Shown here in pieces: positions 1 to 8,574 of a stretch of DNA of 64,000 nt. How positions within the stretch are numbered: the first letter of the stretch is position 1; each line of letters begins with the position of its first letter. Source of the DNA: Aquimarina sp. MAR_2010_214. Lineage in GTDB: Bacteria > Bacteroidota > Bacteroidia > Flavobacteriales > Flavobacteriaceae. A program made the translations under genes and the position numbers. The DNA is taken from the NCBI RefSeq assembly GCF_002846555.1, contig NZ_PJMS01000001.1, positions 4,981,501 through 5,045,500 of the forward strand, written 5' to 3'. Under the pieces are notes generated by a model, which was not told the DNA's origin, made no database searches, and saw nothing but the letters and a program-made list of their open reading frames with translations.

Positions 1-1
1 A

Positions 2-283
2 AAAAGTAATGCAAGAGCTTTTGAAACCTTTAATTCTAAATTGAATATGCTAACTAATATGAGTACGTTTCAATATCCAAAAGATTATGTTACACAACGA
101 GAGGCAATTGTAAATAATATGACCATAGATGAGATTAAAAAACTAACAGGTACTTATCTTGACCCTAACAAAATGATTTATCTCGTAGTAGGTGATGCTA
201 AAACACAACTTAAAAAACTAGAACAGTTAGGTTTTGGTACTCCTGTTTTGTTGAATGAAGAAAATACAGTAGTTAAAGATTAA
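2..283 (+). CDS. M16-family zinc peptidase, C-terminal fragment
   Basis: This is the last 93 residues of a gene that begins before the window; the frame is open from base 2, so the ATG at 41 is internal. The end of the protein, with VVGDAKTQLKKLEQLGFG about 20 residues before the stop, matches what I know of the C-terminal, non-catalytic module of insulinase-like (M16) peptidases in Bacteroidota. These are usually periplasmic or outer-membrane processing proteases, often encoded as a pair. The HxxEH catalytic motif would lie outside the window, so activity cannot be judged. A strong inverted repeat follows the stop codon. Confidence 0.75.
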   Translation, partial: KSNARAFETFNSKLNMLTNMSTFQYPKDYVTQREAIVNNMTIDEIKKLTGTYLDPNKMIYLVVGDAKTQLKKLEQLGFGTPVLLNEENTVVKD

Positions 284-304
284 AGGTTCTGATTTATTTC
301 TTAA

Positions 305-360
305 AATAACAACACAGACCTATTCTAAAAATAAGTTCAAAATAGGCCTGTGTTGTTATT
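305..360. terminator. 20-bp inverted repeat after the M16 gene
   Basis: Arms at 305-324 and 341-360 pair over 20 bases with a single mismatch around a 16-base loop. It starts 21 bases after the peptidase stop. There is no long T run, so it may act as a transcript-stabilising or weak bidirectional terminator. Confidence 0.6.
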
Positions 361-635
361 GATATGAATAGTGAGAATCTATATTTACCAGCTACAATGC
401 AATCCATAGCACTTTATCATAGAACAGCTAAGAAGGCATTGTTGGTAAAACAATTTTTTAATATAGATCCAAAAACCTTAGAAATATAATTAACTAAACT
501 TTATCAGTACCCATCAGAGAAATGCCTCTAATTAACTAAATGATTTTGTACTTTTAATTTAAGAAAATAGAAGTTTCTAAAAAGACTTTAGCTCGAACGC
601 TATTGCAGCATTATTTCTATAATTTTTATACCGAA
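361..635. other. Intergenic stretch with one doubtful 41-codon ORF
   Basis: Together with the hairpin before it, this is a gap of about 350 bases. It holds a plus-strand ORF at 364-489 (41 residues, starting MNSENLYLPATM) that starts right at the foot of the hairpin and has no visible signal or family resemblance. It may be the stump of a decayed gene. I see no promoter match to TAnnTTTG. Confidence 0.3.
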
Positions 636-1415
636 ATGAAACGAATACACGCATTTGAATTTGAGGATTTACATTGGTTTCCTAAGAACTTACGAAACTA
701 TATGACTGATTTTTTACAATTTGGATCAAATACATTTGATATCTATAAAAGTGTTATTCCTATTCTTGATAAAGGGGTCAAAAGCACAGGAAATAACAAA
801 ATAATTGATATTGCTTCTGGCGGTGGTGGTGGTTTAATTAAACTTGCAGAACACCTAAAAAAGAATAATCCAACGTTAAAAATCACTCTTTCTGACTATT
901 ACCCCAATATAGATGCCTTTAAGAGAACAAAATCAAAGATGCCGGATATGTTTGATTTTATTGACTATCCAGTGGATGCTATGAATGTTCCTTCAGAATT
1001 AAAAGGGTTTAGGACTCAATTTATATCTCTACATCATTTTAAGCCAGAAAATGCAAAAGCCATTTTTCAAAATGCTATAGATACCAATCAGCCCATTGGA
1101 GTTTTTGAACCGCAACAAAGAAATATCAAAAGCATGATTCCTATGCTCCTATCCCCTATTACGGTTATATTAATGACTCCTTTTATAAGACCTTTTAAGC
1201 TAGGTAGGATATTATTTACCTATCTCATTCCGATATTACCACTGTTCATACTTTGGGACGGAGTGGTTTCTGTATTGAGAACATACACGGTTCCCGAGTT
1301 GAAAGAAATGATTTCTGAGTTAAACAACAGTAATAATTTTGATTGGGAAATTGAAGTAAAAAAAGGAAAGCCCAGTGAAATTTTATATGTATTAGGTCTT
1401 CCAAAAGAAAATTAA
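636..1415 (+). CDS. Class I SAM-dependent methyltransferase-like protein
   Basis: A 259-residue protein with a Rossmann-type methyltransferase core. The glycine-rich motif I is IIDIASGGGGG (about residues 55-66), followed by an acidic turn (LSDYYPN) and a FEPQQR segment. A hydrophobic stretch at about residues 166-209 suggests that the C-terminal half sits against the membrane. I chose the ATG at 636 because MKRIHAFEFEDLHWFP is the usual beginning of this Bacteroidota family; an ATG at 603 would add 11 residues. It is followed after 12 bases by the pirin gene, so the two may be co-transcribed. The substrate is unknown. Confidence 0.7.
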   Translation: MKRIHAFEFEDLHWFPKNLRNYMTDFLQFGSNTFDIYKSVIPILDKGVKSTGNNKIIDIASGGGGGLIKLAEHLKKNNPTLKITLSDYYPNIDAFKRTKSKMPDMFDFIDYPVDAMNVPSELKGFRTQFISLHHFKPENAKAIFQNAIDTNQPIGVFEPQQRNIKSMIPMLLSPITVILMTPFIRPFKLGRILFTYLIPILPLFILWDGVVSVLRTYTVPELKEMISELNNSNNFDWEIEVKKGKPSEILYVLGLPKEN

Positions 1416-1427
1416 CTATTCATATCA

Positions 1428-2147
1428 ATGACTATGAAAACAATTGTACATAAATCAAATACCAGAGGAAAAGCAGAACACGGATGGTTAAATTCTCATC
1501 ACTCTTTTAGTTTTGCAAATTATTACGATCCAAAGAGAATGAATTTTGGCGCATTACGTGTACTTAATGATGATATAGTGGCACCAGGTATGGGTTTTGG
1601 AAAACATCCACATGATAATATGGAAATTATATCTATTCCTTTAGAAGGTGATCTGGAGCATAAAGACAGTATGGGGAACACTGCAGTTATAAAGCAAGGT
1701 GACATACAAGTGATGAGTGCAGGTACAGGAATATTTCATAGTGAGTATAATAAAAATACTGATCAAGAAGTAAAATTTCTACAGATTTGGGTTATTCCTA
1801 ATAAACGAGATGTTGAACCCAGGTATGATCAAATTACATTGCACACCAAAAACTTAAAAAATCAATTATATCAGATTCTCTCTCCCAACACAGATGATTC
1901 GGGAGTATGGATACATCAAAAAGCCTGGTTTTATATGGGTGAATTAGAAAAAGGAAACACCCAGAATTATATGCTAAAAGATCCGAAAAATGGAGTGTAT
2001 GCATTTATACTAGATGGTGATGTTACTGTAGAGGGCCAAAATCTAAATAAAAGAGATGGGGTTGGTTTATGGGAAACAGATCGTATTAAAATTAAGGCCG
2101 ATAATGATTCAAAAATATTACTGATGGAAGTGCCAATGACTAGCTAA
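1428..2147 (+). CDS. Pirin family protein (quercetin dioxygenase-like bicupin)
   Basis: This 239-residue bicupin has the pirin metal site: HPH at residues 60-62 and GIFHSEYN with His104 and Glu106, matching the two-His, His, Glu set of human pirin and E. coli YhhW. The N-terminus with RGKAEHGWLNSHHSFSFANY is diagnostic of the family. Bacterial pirins bind Fe or another divalent metal; some oxidise quercetin and others modulate enzymes, so the physiological role here is open. The ATG at 1434 (MKTIVHKS) is an equally good start. It may form a two-gene unit with the preceding methyltransferase. Confidence 0.88.
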   Translation: MTMKTIVHKSNTRGKAEHGWLNSHHSFSFANYYDPKRMNFGALRVLNDDIVAPGMGFGKHPHDNMEIISIPLEGDLEHKDSMGNTAVIKQGDIQVMSAGTGIFHSEYNKNTDQEVKFLQIWVIPNKRDVEPRYDQITLHTKNLKNQLYQILSPNTDDSGVWIHQKAWFYMGELEKGNTQNYMLKDPKNGVYAFILDGDVTVEGQNLNKRDGVGLWETDRIKIKADNDSKILLMEVPMTS

Positions 2148-2786
2148 TTTGGATCATAATGCGTGTATAAAAGCTTCATTTTTAAACAAAAAGACATTAT
2201 AATCAACAAAAACTGATTATTGATGATTTTTCAATAACAAACACCTTTAAAAACCCAGTTAACATTATCAAATTGTTAATTATTAATCTTATTAGAACAG
2301 CTTCAGAGTTAGCAAATTTTCAATAAAATAGTCTAAAAACTGATAAAATCATTCTTGTTTTAATAAGGTAGTGGTAATTAAGAATTCTCCCTGCATTTTG
2401 ATTGAAAAGTTCATAATCTATTCTTTTCAAAACTTCTGATTATCAAACAATTCGTTAGTGAAATTTTAATATTTCCTACCATTTTTTTAGATACATTTGC
2501 CGGCGATTCAAATACCCAAAATAAAATTTATAGAGTTAGCCAAAAAACAACAAATTTTGTTTTTAAAAAGAAGCCCAAATGGGCTTTTTTTTATTAGATA
2601 AATCAAAATAGTATCCCAAAAACACATTGAAATGAATCATCTAAACAGAATATTTTTCATTTTTTATAGGTCTTGTATCCGTCAATAAGGTATTTACAAG
2701 AAAAACCTGATCATAAATACGAAGAATTTGATTTTTGGATAAGAGAATAAAATGTGTAAAACACAATACAAATCAATAAAAAGGAA
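2148..2786. other. 640-bp gene-free stretch between pirin and rimO
   Basis: No reading frame here looks coding on either strand. The region is about 75 percent A+T by eye and contains one recognisable transcription-like unit at about 2492-2592 (listed separately). The stretch after it, 2600-2786, shows nothing I can name. Confidence 0.6.
2506..2592 (+). ncRNA. Candidate small RNA with its own promoter element and terminator
   Basis: A perfect -7 element of the Bacteroidota consensus, TACATTTG, lies at 2492-2499, although no clear -33 TTG is present. Downstream there is a hairpin with arms AAAACAA (2544-2550) and TTGTTTT (2557-2563). A terminator follows: AAGCCC/GGGCTT (2571-2576, 2581-2586) with a T run to 2592. 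The unit would give an RNA of about 87 bases and has no ORF. It resembles the unit near 8 kb in design. It could belong to a known Bacteroidota RNA family such as Flavo-1, which I cannot test here. Confidence 0.4.
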
Positions 2787-4088
2787 TTAAATCACCTCGC
2801 CATATAAATCAAAATCTTCTGCTTCATTTATTTTAACTGTCGCAAAATCACCTGTTTTAAGATAATACTTAGATGCATCTATTAATACTTCATTATCTAC
2901 ATCTGGAGAATCAAACTCAGTACGACCCACAAAATAATTTCCTTCTTTACGATCCACAACGATTTTAAACTCCTGTCCTATTTTTTGTTGGTTTAGTTCC
3001 CAGGAGATTTGTGATTGGATTTCCATGATTTCATTTGCCCTTTCCATTTTCAGTTCTTCAGGCACATCATCTTCGAGATTAAAAGCATGAGTATTCTCTT
3101 CATGAGAATAGGTAAAGCATCCTAAGCGTTCAAAACGCATTTCTTTCACCCATGCTCTCAAGGTTTCAAAATCTTCTTGTGTCTCTCCAGGATATCCAAC
3201 GATAAGCGTGGTACGAATTGCCATTTCAGGAACAGCTTCTCTAAATTCTTCGAGAAGTTTTGTTGTTTTTGCCTTGGTAGTTCCTCGTCGCATTGATTTC
3301 AGTATCGGGTCAGATATATGCTGTAAAGGTATATCAATATAATTGCACACTTTTGGTTCTTCTTTCATTACTTTAAGCACTTCCATAGGAAAACCAGTCG
3401 GAAATGCATAATGTAAACGTATCCATTCGATACCATCAACTTTTACTAATGCTCTTAGTAAATCAGCTAATTTCCTTTCTTTATAGAGGTCTAGCCCATA
3501 GTATGTTAAATCCTGAGCAATCAAAACCAATTCTTTTACTCCATCCGCTGCTAATTTTTGTGCCTCTATTACTAATTCCTCGATAGGTGTAGATTTATGA
3601 GTCCCCCTCATTAAAGGAATTGCACAGAAAGAGCAAGGACGATCGCATCCTTCTGCTATTTTGAGATATGCATAATTTTTTGGAGTTGTAGTTAATCTTT
3701 CTCCAATCAATTCGTGTTTATAATCCGCTCCCAATGCTTTTAATAATCCTGGGAGTTCTGTAGTTCCAAAGTATTGATCTACATCAGGAATTTCCTCTTC
3801 AAGATCTGGCTTATATCGTTCTGATAAACAACCAGTAACGAAAATTTTATCAACTGCCCCATCCTCTTTTTTCTGTACATACTCTAAAATAGTATTTACA
3901 GATTCTTCTTTGGCATTGGCTATAAAACCACACGTATTAATGACAACTATATTTCCTTCCTCTTCATGAACAACTTCTTTGTTATTAGCTCGCAATTGCC
4001 CCATCAACACCTCACTATCATATACATTTTTGCTGCATCCTAGTGTAACTACATTGATTTTGTTCTTCTTTAATGTCTTTGTTCTCAT
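2787..4088 (-). CDS. rimO: Ribosomal protein S12 methylthiotransferase RimO
   Basis: RimO is a radical-SAM enzyme that adds a methylthio group to an aspartate of ribosomal protein S12. In the 433-residue form, the N-terminal cluster cysteines are Cys18 (TLGCSKN), Cys53 (INTCGF) and Cys87 (VTGCLSERY). The radical-SAM triad CDRPCSFC is at residues 148-155, and a TRAM domain fills about the last 65 residues. The frame is open 35 codons further upstream, but I chose the start at 4088: MRTKTLKKNKINVVTLGCSKN fits the family. A -7 element (TATCTTTG on the minus strand, 4109-4116) lies inside the longer frame and would start transcription about 14 bases before this ATG. Confidence 0.95.
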   Translation of the reverse strand: MRTKTLKKNKINVVTLGCSKNVYDSEVLMGQLRANNKEVVHEEEGNIVVINTCGFIANAKEESVNTILEYVQKKEDGAVDKIFVTGCLSERYKPDLEEEIPDVDQYFGTTELPGLLKALGADYKHELIGERLTTTPKNYAYLKIAEGCDRPCSFCAIPLMRGTHKSTPIEELVIEAQKLAADGVKELVLIAQDLTYYGLDLYKERKLADLLRALVKVDGIEWIRLHYAFPTGFPMEVLKVMKEEPKVCNYIDIPLQHISDPILKSMRRGTTKAKTTKLLEEFREAVPEMAIRTTLIVGYPGETQEDFETLRAWVKEMRFERLGCFTYSHEENTHAFNLEDDVPEELKMERANEIMEIQSQISWELNQQKIGQEFKIVVDRKEGNYFVGRTEFDSPDVDNEVLIDASKYYLKTGDFATVKINEAEDFDLYGEVI

Positions 4089-4295
4089 ATCTTCTGGATA
4101 AAGGTGTGCAAAGATACAAGGATTAACTAAAGTATACGATATAAATTCAATAACTATATAAGTCAGATCAAGATTATACGATAAACCATCCATTTAACCT
4201 TTTGCAGGCATAAGGTTCAAGTTTACAAAACTCAACATATGAAAAAGAATCCTATACTTTTTCTAGTTTTAATATTGTGTTTTTTTACCTTGTTC

Positions 4296-5969
4296 TCAAT
4301 CCACATAATTAGCTGGTGCTTTCCTTTCTTTTGTAGCTCGCTCGTAGGCATAACCAAGCTGTAATAATAAAACTTCAGAAAAAGGTTTAGCTATAAACGT
4401 AAGTCCTTTTGGCTCACCTTTACCTGTATATCCCATAGGAACTGTAAGGGCTGGATATTTAGCTACAGCAGCATAACCTGCATGATAATTATTTATAGAT
4501 AGTATCGCATCCAGTTGACGTGTATCAATATGAGTATCAAAATAGTTACGTGCAATTGTTTTTAGGTTTTCTTTTATTGTATCCAATTCTTCAGTAGTAG
4601 TACCATCAGCAAGAATACCTTCGAACAGTTGTTGACCGTAAGGTATTTTAATAATACTATCTTCTCTATTAAATGTAATTGCATCTTCAACATTTTTAAT
4701 AGTAACACTATTTCCTGCCTGACTATTTATATATGCTGGCAAATCATTTTTCATGTCAATATTTAAAATACTTAGAAAACCTGGTAATCCAACTTGTTCT
4801 GGCTCAATTTCTATTAAGGTTCCTCCTGCTTTCTTTATCTTTTCTATAGCACTATTATAGATAGAATCATCTAAAAATTCTTTAATTACTCCAAAACGTT
4901 TATCCTTTAAAGAACTCTTCTGAATTGAATCTACAAAATTTATATTTACAGCTACAGAAACACTATCATCACTATCTTTACCAACAATCGCATTAAGTAA
5001 AATAGCATTATCGATTACATTCTTAGTCATTGGACCAGGAGTATCTAATGTACTAGAAATAGGTACTATTCCTGCTCTACTTAATACACCAATGGTTGGT
5101 TTGAGGCCAACTACAGAATTTTGACTAGAAGGAGACAAAATAGATCCGCTGGTTTCTGTTCCTATTGCAGCCACGCAAAAATTGGCTGCTACAGTAACAC
5201 CACTACCAGAACTCGAGCCTCCAGTCTCAAAAATCATTCTACCATAAGGATTAAGTGTTTGCCCTCCTATCGCACTATATCCAACCGGACACCCAGAACA
5301 TAGAAAATATGCCCATTCACTCAAATTAGCTTTACCAAGAATTAATGCGTTTTTATCCAATAATCGCTCTGTAATAAATGCACTTTTAGCATTGTTATTT
5401 TGAAATGCTACAGCTCCTGCTGTAGTTACCATATCTTTTGTTCCTATATTATCTTTTAGCAAAATCGGCATTCCGAAAACAGAATAGATATCAATATTGC
5501 TTTTATCCGTTTTATCCAAAATTCTAGCTTGCTCCACTACTTTTGGGTTTAAAGAAATCACCGAGTTTAAAGATAAAGCATTATCACTTTCGTATTTTCT
5601 GATACGATAGATATAGAAAAGCGTTAATTCTTCATACGAAAGTTTACCCTCTTTTATTTGCTGTTGAATGGTTGGAATATCTTTTTCAAGAATAAACTCT
5701 TTTAAATTGTTATATTTTTTTTCAGAAAAGAAATCCAATTCAGGCTCCAAAGTTTTCCAAATATCATTTTTATCTAGCACTTTAGAGTTTATTAGCTTTA
5801 AATGCATTCTGCTTTGTTCAAGCATTTGTGTAGCTGCCAAATCTGCGGTTTCATCATATGGCTGCCAAACTACCTTAGGTTCTTTTTTTAGTTGTGATTC
5901 AGTTTTTTCTTGTTTTTTACAGGAAACAAAAACAGTAATTACAACTAAAACCAATAGTATCTTTCTCAT
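4296..5969 (-). CDS. Amidase-signature family hydrolase, lipoprotein
   Basis: This is a 557-residue amidase-signature enzyme with the Ser-cisSer-Lys triad: Lys172 in MPILLKDNIGT, the GGSSSGSG loop at about 250-257, and nucleophile Ser276 in GTETSGS. The N-terminus MRKILLVLVVITVFVSCKK is a lipoprotein signal with the acylated Cys at residue 17. It is therefore a periplasmic or outer-membrane-anchored amide hydrolase rather than the GatA subunit, which is cytoplasmic. The start at 5969 gives the cleanest signal peptide; ATGs at 5981 and 6005 are also in frame. The substrate is unknown. It lies between rimO and ftsY with terminator signals upstream, so it is probably transcribed alone. Confidence 0.85.
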   Translation of the reverse strand: MRKILLVLVVITVFVSCKKQEKTESQLKKEPKVVWQPYDETADLAATQMLEQSRMHLKLINSKVLDKNDIWKTLEPELDFFSEKKYNNLKEFILEKDIPTIQQQIKEGKLSYEELTLFYIYRIRKYESDNALSLNSVISLNPKVVEQARILDKTDKSNIDIYSVFGMPILLKDNIGTKDMVTTAGAVAFQNNNAKSAFITERLLDKNALILGKANLSEWAYFLCSGCPVGYSAIGGQTLNPYGRMIFETGGSSSGSGVTVAANFCVAAIGTETSGSILSPSSQNSVVGLKPTIGVLSRAGIVPISSTLDTPGPMTKNVIDNAILLNAIVGKDSDDSVSVAVNINFVDSIQKSSLKDKRFGVIKEFLDDSIYNSAIEKIKKAGGTLIEIEPEQVGLPGFLSILNIDMKNDLPAYINSQAGNSVTIKNVEDAITFNREDSIIKIPYGQQLFEGILADGTTTEELDTIKENLKTIARNYFDTHIDTRQLDAILSINNYHAGYAAVAKYPALTVPMGYTGKGEPKGLTFIAKPFSEVLLLQLGYAYERATKERKAPANYVD

Positions 5970-6081
5970 TGTAGTATGCATAAAAATTATTTTATTTAAA
6001 ATCATATAAATTCACACTATATCATTTTATAGTAATACAAATTGACTTAAGTGTTTTTATCCAACAATTCATTAAAATATA

Positions 6082-6118
6082 AAAAAAGGCGGTGAGAAAC
6101 ATTCTCACCGCCTTTTTT
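6082..6118 (-). terminator. Rho-independent terminator after ftsY
   Basis: Perfect 10-bp stem GGCGGTGAGA (6088-6097) and TCTCACCGCC (6103-6112) flanked by an A run on one side and a T run on the other. It can end transcription in either direction. It lies 20 bases beyond the ftsY stop, so ftsY is the likely client. Confidence 0.88.
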
Positions 6119-6138
6119 AACTATTTTGTAACAAACTG

Positions 6139-7092
6139 CTATTTAAAGAAAGAATCAACAAATTCATATTTATTAAATACCTGAAGATCTTCTATTCCTT
6201 CTCCTACGCCTATATATTTTACCGGAATCTTAAACTGATCGCTTATTCCTATAACAACTCCTCCTTTAGCAGTTCCATCAAGTTTGGTTACCGCTAATGA
6301 AGTAACTTCTGTAGCTGCGGTAAATTGTTTTGCTTGTTCAAAAGCGTTTTGACCTGTAGAACCATCTAAAACCAATAATACATCATGAGGAGCATCTCCT
6401 ATAACTTTTTGCATCACTCGTTTTACTTTTGTCAACTCATTCATTAAATTGACCTTATTATGTAATCTACCTGCTGTGTCTATAATAATGACATCTGCAT
6501 CTTGATTTACCCCAGATTGCAAGGTATCAAAAGCCACAGAAGCAGGATCACTTCCCATATCTTGTTTTATGATTGGGATATCTACACGATCTGCCCATAC
6601 TTGTAGTTGATCAATTGCTGCTGCCCTAAATGTATCTGCTGCACCTAATACTACTTTTAATCCTTTATTCTTTAATTGATAAGCCAATTTTCCGATAGTA
6701 GTTGTTTTTCCTACTCCATTCACTCCAACTACCATTACTACATAAGGTTTTTTGTCTTTTGGAATTTCAAAATCTGTAGCTTCTCCTACATTAGTTTCAG
6801 AAAGTAAACCGGCGATTTCTTCACGTAGGATGTGATTTAACTCATCGGTTCCAAGGTATTTATCCTTTGCAACCCGGTTTTCTATACGTTCGATAATCTT
6901 AATGGTAGTCTTAACACCAACATCACTTGTAACCAATATTTCTTCCAGATCATCTAAAACATCATCATCTACCTTAGATTTACCCGCTACTGCCTTACTT
7001 AATTTCGAGAAAAAGTTTGTTTTGGATTTTTCTAATCCTTTATCTAGTGTTTCTTTTTTCTCTGAAGAAAATATATTTTTTAAAAGCCCCAT
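6139..7092 (-). CDS. ftsY: Signal recognition particle receptor FtsY
   Basis: FtsY is the SRP GTPase that docks ribosome-nascent chain complexes at the inner membrane. The 317 residues hold an N domain (about 25-105) and a G domain with G1 GVNGVGKT (123-130), the DTFRAAA insertion-box region (153-159), DTAGR (205-209) and TKLDGTAKGG (269-278). The long acidic A domain of E. coli FtsY is absent; only a short Lys/Ser-rich leader precedes the N domain, as is usual in this phylum. It lies downstream of the L28/L33/DUF4295 genes, a standard flavobacterial arrangement, although a terminator-like hairpin separates them. Confidence 0.96.
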   Translation of the reverse strand: MGLLKNIFSSEKKETLDKGLEKSKTNFFSKLSKAVAGKSKVDDDVLDDLEEILVTSDVGVKTTIKIIERIENRVAKDKYLGTDELNHILREEIAGLLSETNVGEATDFEIPKDKKPYVVMVVGVNGVGKTTTIGKLAYQLKNKGLKVVLGAADTFRAAAIDQLQVWADRVDIPIIKQDMGSDPASVAFDTLQSGVNQDADVIIIDTAGRLHNKVNLMNELTKVKRVMQKVIGDAPHDVLLVLDGSTGQNAFEQAKQFTAATEVTSLAVTKLDGTAKGGVVIGISDQFKIPVKYIGVGEGIEDLQVFNKYEFVDSFFK

Positions 7093-7165
7093 TTGTACTA
7101 TTCAATATGCTAGAAATTAAAAAACTAAAATATTTAGTTATATTGTTTAAATATAAAAAGAAAGA

Positions 7166-7190
7166 GCCATTTCAATACAATTGAAACGGC
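7166..7190 (-). terminator. Terminator after the rpmB-rpmG-DUF4295 operon
   Basis: Arms at 7166-7176 and 7180-7190 pair over 11 positions on the minus strand, with one G-U wobble, and are followed by a T-rich tract. It sits just past the DUF4295 stop and before ftsY, so ftsY either depends on read-through or has its own promoter. Confidence 0.8.
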
Positions 7191-7217
7191 TTCTTTTTTA
7201 AAATATCTTGTACGGAA

Positions 7218-7370
7218 TTACTTTTTCTTTAAAAAATCATTTACCGCCTCAGGTGCCATAATTGATTCTACAAAAGTATAGGCTCCAGTTTTTGGAGATT
7301 TTACCATTTTTATGGCTTTAGTTAATCTCTTTGATCCTGTTTGTAATGATGCTACTGATTTCTTTGCCAT
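7218..7370 (-). CDS. DUF4295 small basic protein
   Basis: A 50-residue protein, MAKKSVASLQTG...NDFLKKK, that I recognise as the DUF4295 family. It is found almost only in Bacteroidota, directly after rpmG. It is rich in Lys and Ser, and its position between ribosomal proteins suggests a ribosome-associated role, but I know of no established function. The stop is at 7218-7220 and the ATG at 7368-7370, six bases after the rpmG stop, so it is co-transcribed and probably co-translated with rpmG. Confidence 0.92.
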   Translation of the reverse strand: MAKKSVASLQTGSKRLTKAIKMVKSPKTGAYTFVESIMAPEAVNDFLKKK

Positions 7371-7376
7371 CTCTTA

Positions 7377-7559
7377 TTATTTTATTTCTTTATGAACCGT
7401 CATTTTCTTTAAGATAGGATTAAATTTCTTTAATTCTATTCTATCAGGAGTGTTCTTTTTATTCTTGGTTGTAATATATCTTGATGTACCTGGTTTACCA
7501 GAAGCTTTATGCTCTGTACATTCTAAGATTACTTGTACTCTATTACCTTTCTTTGCCAT
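7377..7559 (-). CDS. rpmG: 50S ribosomal protein L33
   Basis: This is a 60-residue L33 with the family core [20 protein letters not shown] and KKFNPILKK. Only one cysteine is present, so it is the zinc-free (C-minus) form; the four-Cys zinc form is absent here. It belongs to the rpmB-rpmG-DUF4295 operon, 26 bases after rpmB and 6 bases before DUF4295. Confidence 0.96.
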   Translation of the reverse strand: MAKKGNRVQVILECTEHKASGKPGTSRYITTKNKKNTPDRIELKKFNPILKKMTVHKEIK

Positions 7560-7585
7560 TATAAGTATCTTTTAAAATAAAGAGA

Positions 7586-7825
7586 TTATTTATTTAAGAA
7601 ACCTTTTGCTCTTGCTTCTTTTAAAACAGCAGAGATTCCGTTCTTATTTATATTTTTTAATGCAGCGGTTGACACTTTAAGTGTTATCCAACGATCTTCT
7701 TCTGGAATATAAAAACGTTTTTTAATTAAATTCGCATTGAATTTACGTTTTGTTTTATTCATCGCGTGGGAAACATTGTTTCCTACCATTGCTTTTTTAC
7801 CTGTAAGCTCGCAAACTCTTGACAT
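7586..7825 (-). CDS. rpmB: 50S ribosomal protein L28
   Basis: This is a 79-residue L28 with the conserved start MSRVCELTGKKAMVGNNVSH and RKFNANLIKKRFYIPEE. No CxxC zinc pair is present. It is the first gene of the small ribosomal operon. Upstream is a gap of about 300 bases that is shared with a candidate RNA gene pointing the other way, so the two transcription units are divergent. Confidence 0.97.
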   Translation of the reverse strand: MSRVCELTGKKAMVGNNVSHAMNKTKRKFNANLIKKRFYIPEEDRWITLKVSTAALKNINKNGISAVLKEARAKGFLNK

Positions 7826-7962
7826 CTCTTCTTAATTTTGGTATTATTTCAAAACAGGGTGCAAATTAACGAATTATTTACCGAACCACCAATAATAGTT
7901 TCGTTATTTTTCTTCTTTTTTTTACTCCTGTAGAAAAATGAAAAAACAGGTGTTTTTACGTA

Positions 7963-7993
7963 TTTCAAAAATATGACAATACATTTATCTTTA
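7963..7993 (+). promoter_or_regulatory. Promoter-like pair ahead of the candidate RNA
   Basis: TTTC at 7963-7966, a 19-base gap, then TATCTTTA at 7986-7993. Each box is one base off the Bacteroidota consensus (TTTG, TAnnTTTG). The predicted start is near 7999, exactly where the first hairpin of the candidate RNA begins. Confidence 0.4.
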
Positions 7994-7998
7994 CATCA

Positions 7999-8088
7999 GT
8001 TAGTTTTACAATTGTAACTAACAACTTAATATGGGGTAATTAAGTAGTAAACGAAGCGGATCACCTAATAAGTGGTTCGCTTTTTTTT
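7999..8088 (+). ncRNA. Candidate structured small RNA, three consecutive hairpins
   Basis: Three hairpins follow one another in about 90 bases. The first has arms GTTAGTT (7999-8005) and AACTAAC (8016-8022) around TTACAATTGT. The second has arms CTTAAT (8025-8030) and ATTAAG (8039-8044) with an exposed ATGGGGTA loop. The third is a terminator, GCGGATCAC (8056-8064) with GTGGTTCGC (8072-8080), followed by eight T. No ORF covers the stretch. It is independent of the neighbours: rpmB points away, and the next gene starts 54 bases after the T run. A conserved Bacteroidota RNA family is possible. Confidence 0.5.
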
Positions 8089-8141
8089 ATTAAAGCACAA
8101 ATTAAAGCTTTTAAATTTTAGTTTAATATTGTACTTTAGAC

Positions 8142-8561
8142 ATGCTAAGCTTTAATATTATGCGCTGGGAAATTAACAGAAAACTAATCCAGAAATATGA
8201 ACTCGATATAGGGTCTGTTTATTTCTATGAAAATTATGTGGTTACAGAAATAAAAGAAGGTTTTGTTCTTAATTTTGAAAAAGCTGCTCAATTATTTACA
8301 CTTGGCAAAGAATATTATGGAAATAAAATTCCTTTTGTTTATATCTCTAATAGAATTCATTCATACTCTTTTGAGCCTACTGCACATTTTAAATCAAAGG
8401 AATTGTTTCCCAATTTAAAAGGAGTTGCAGTAGTAATATATAGCCCTATCAATAATCAAATAGCAGAATTAGAACAAACTTTTTTAAACAAACCCTCTCA
8501 TATTTTCAATAACTTAGAAGAAGCTATTAAATGGACAGAACAATTAATTATTCCTGATTAA
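8142..8561 (+). CDS. Hypothetical protein, possibly STAS/SpoIIAA-like
   Basis: A 139-residue protein (133 from the alternative ATG at 8160, MRWEINRKL), with no signal peptide or membrane span. The order of secondary structure, EIKEGFVLNFEKAAQLF, then PFVYISNRIHSYSFEP, then LKGVAVVIYSP, resembles the small SpoIIAA/STAS-like proteins that flavobacteria carry in many copies. I recognise no catalytic residue. It stands alone: the candidate RNA terminator lies upstream and cinA converges on it 13 bases after its stop. Confidence 0.55.
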   Translation: MLSFNIMRWEINRKLIQKYELDIGSVYFYENYVVTEIKEGFVLNFEKAAQLFTLGKEYYGNKIPFVYISNRIHSYSFEPTAHFKSKELFPNLKGVAVVIYSPINNQIAELEQTFLNKPSHIFNNLEEAIKWTEQLIIPD

Positions 8562-8574
8562 GTCAATTTATTGT

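Noticed and set aside
4089..4193. 35-codon N-terminal extension of rimO
   Set aside because: The extension does not match the family and contains the -7 promoter element at 4109-4116.
4239..4364. A 41-codon plus-strand ORF starting MKKNPILFLVLILCFF, like a signal peptide
   Set aside because: It runs into the antisense end of the amidase gene and has no mature part of its own; probably chance or a very old remnant.
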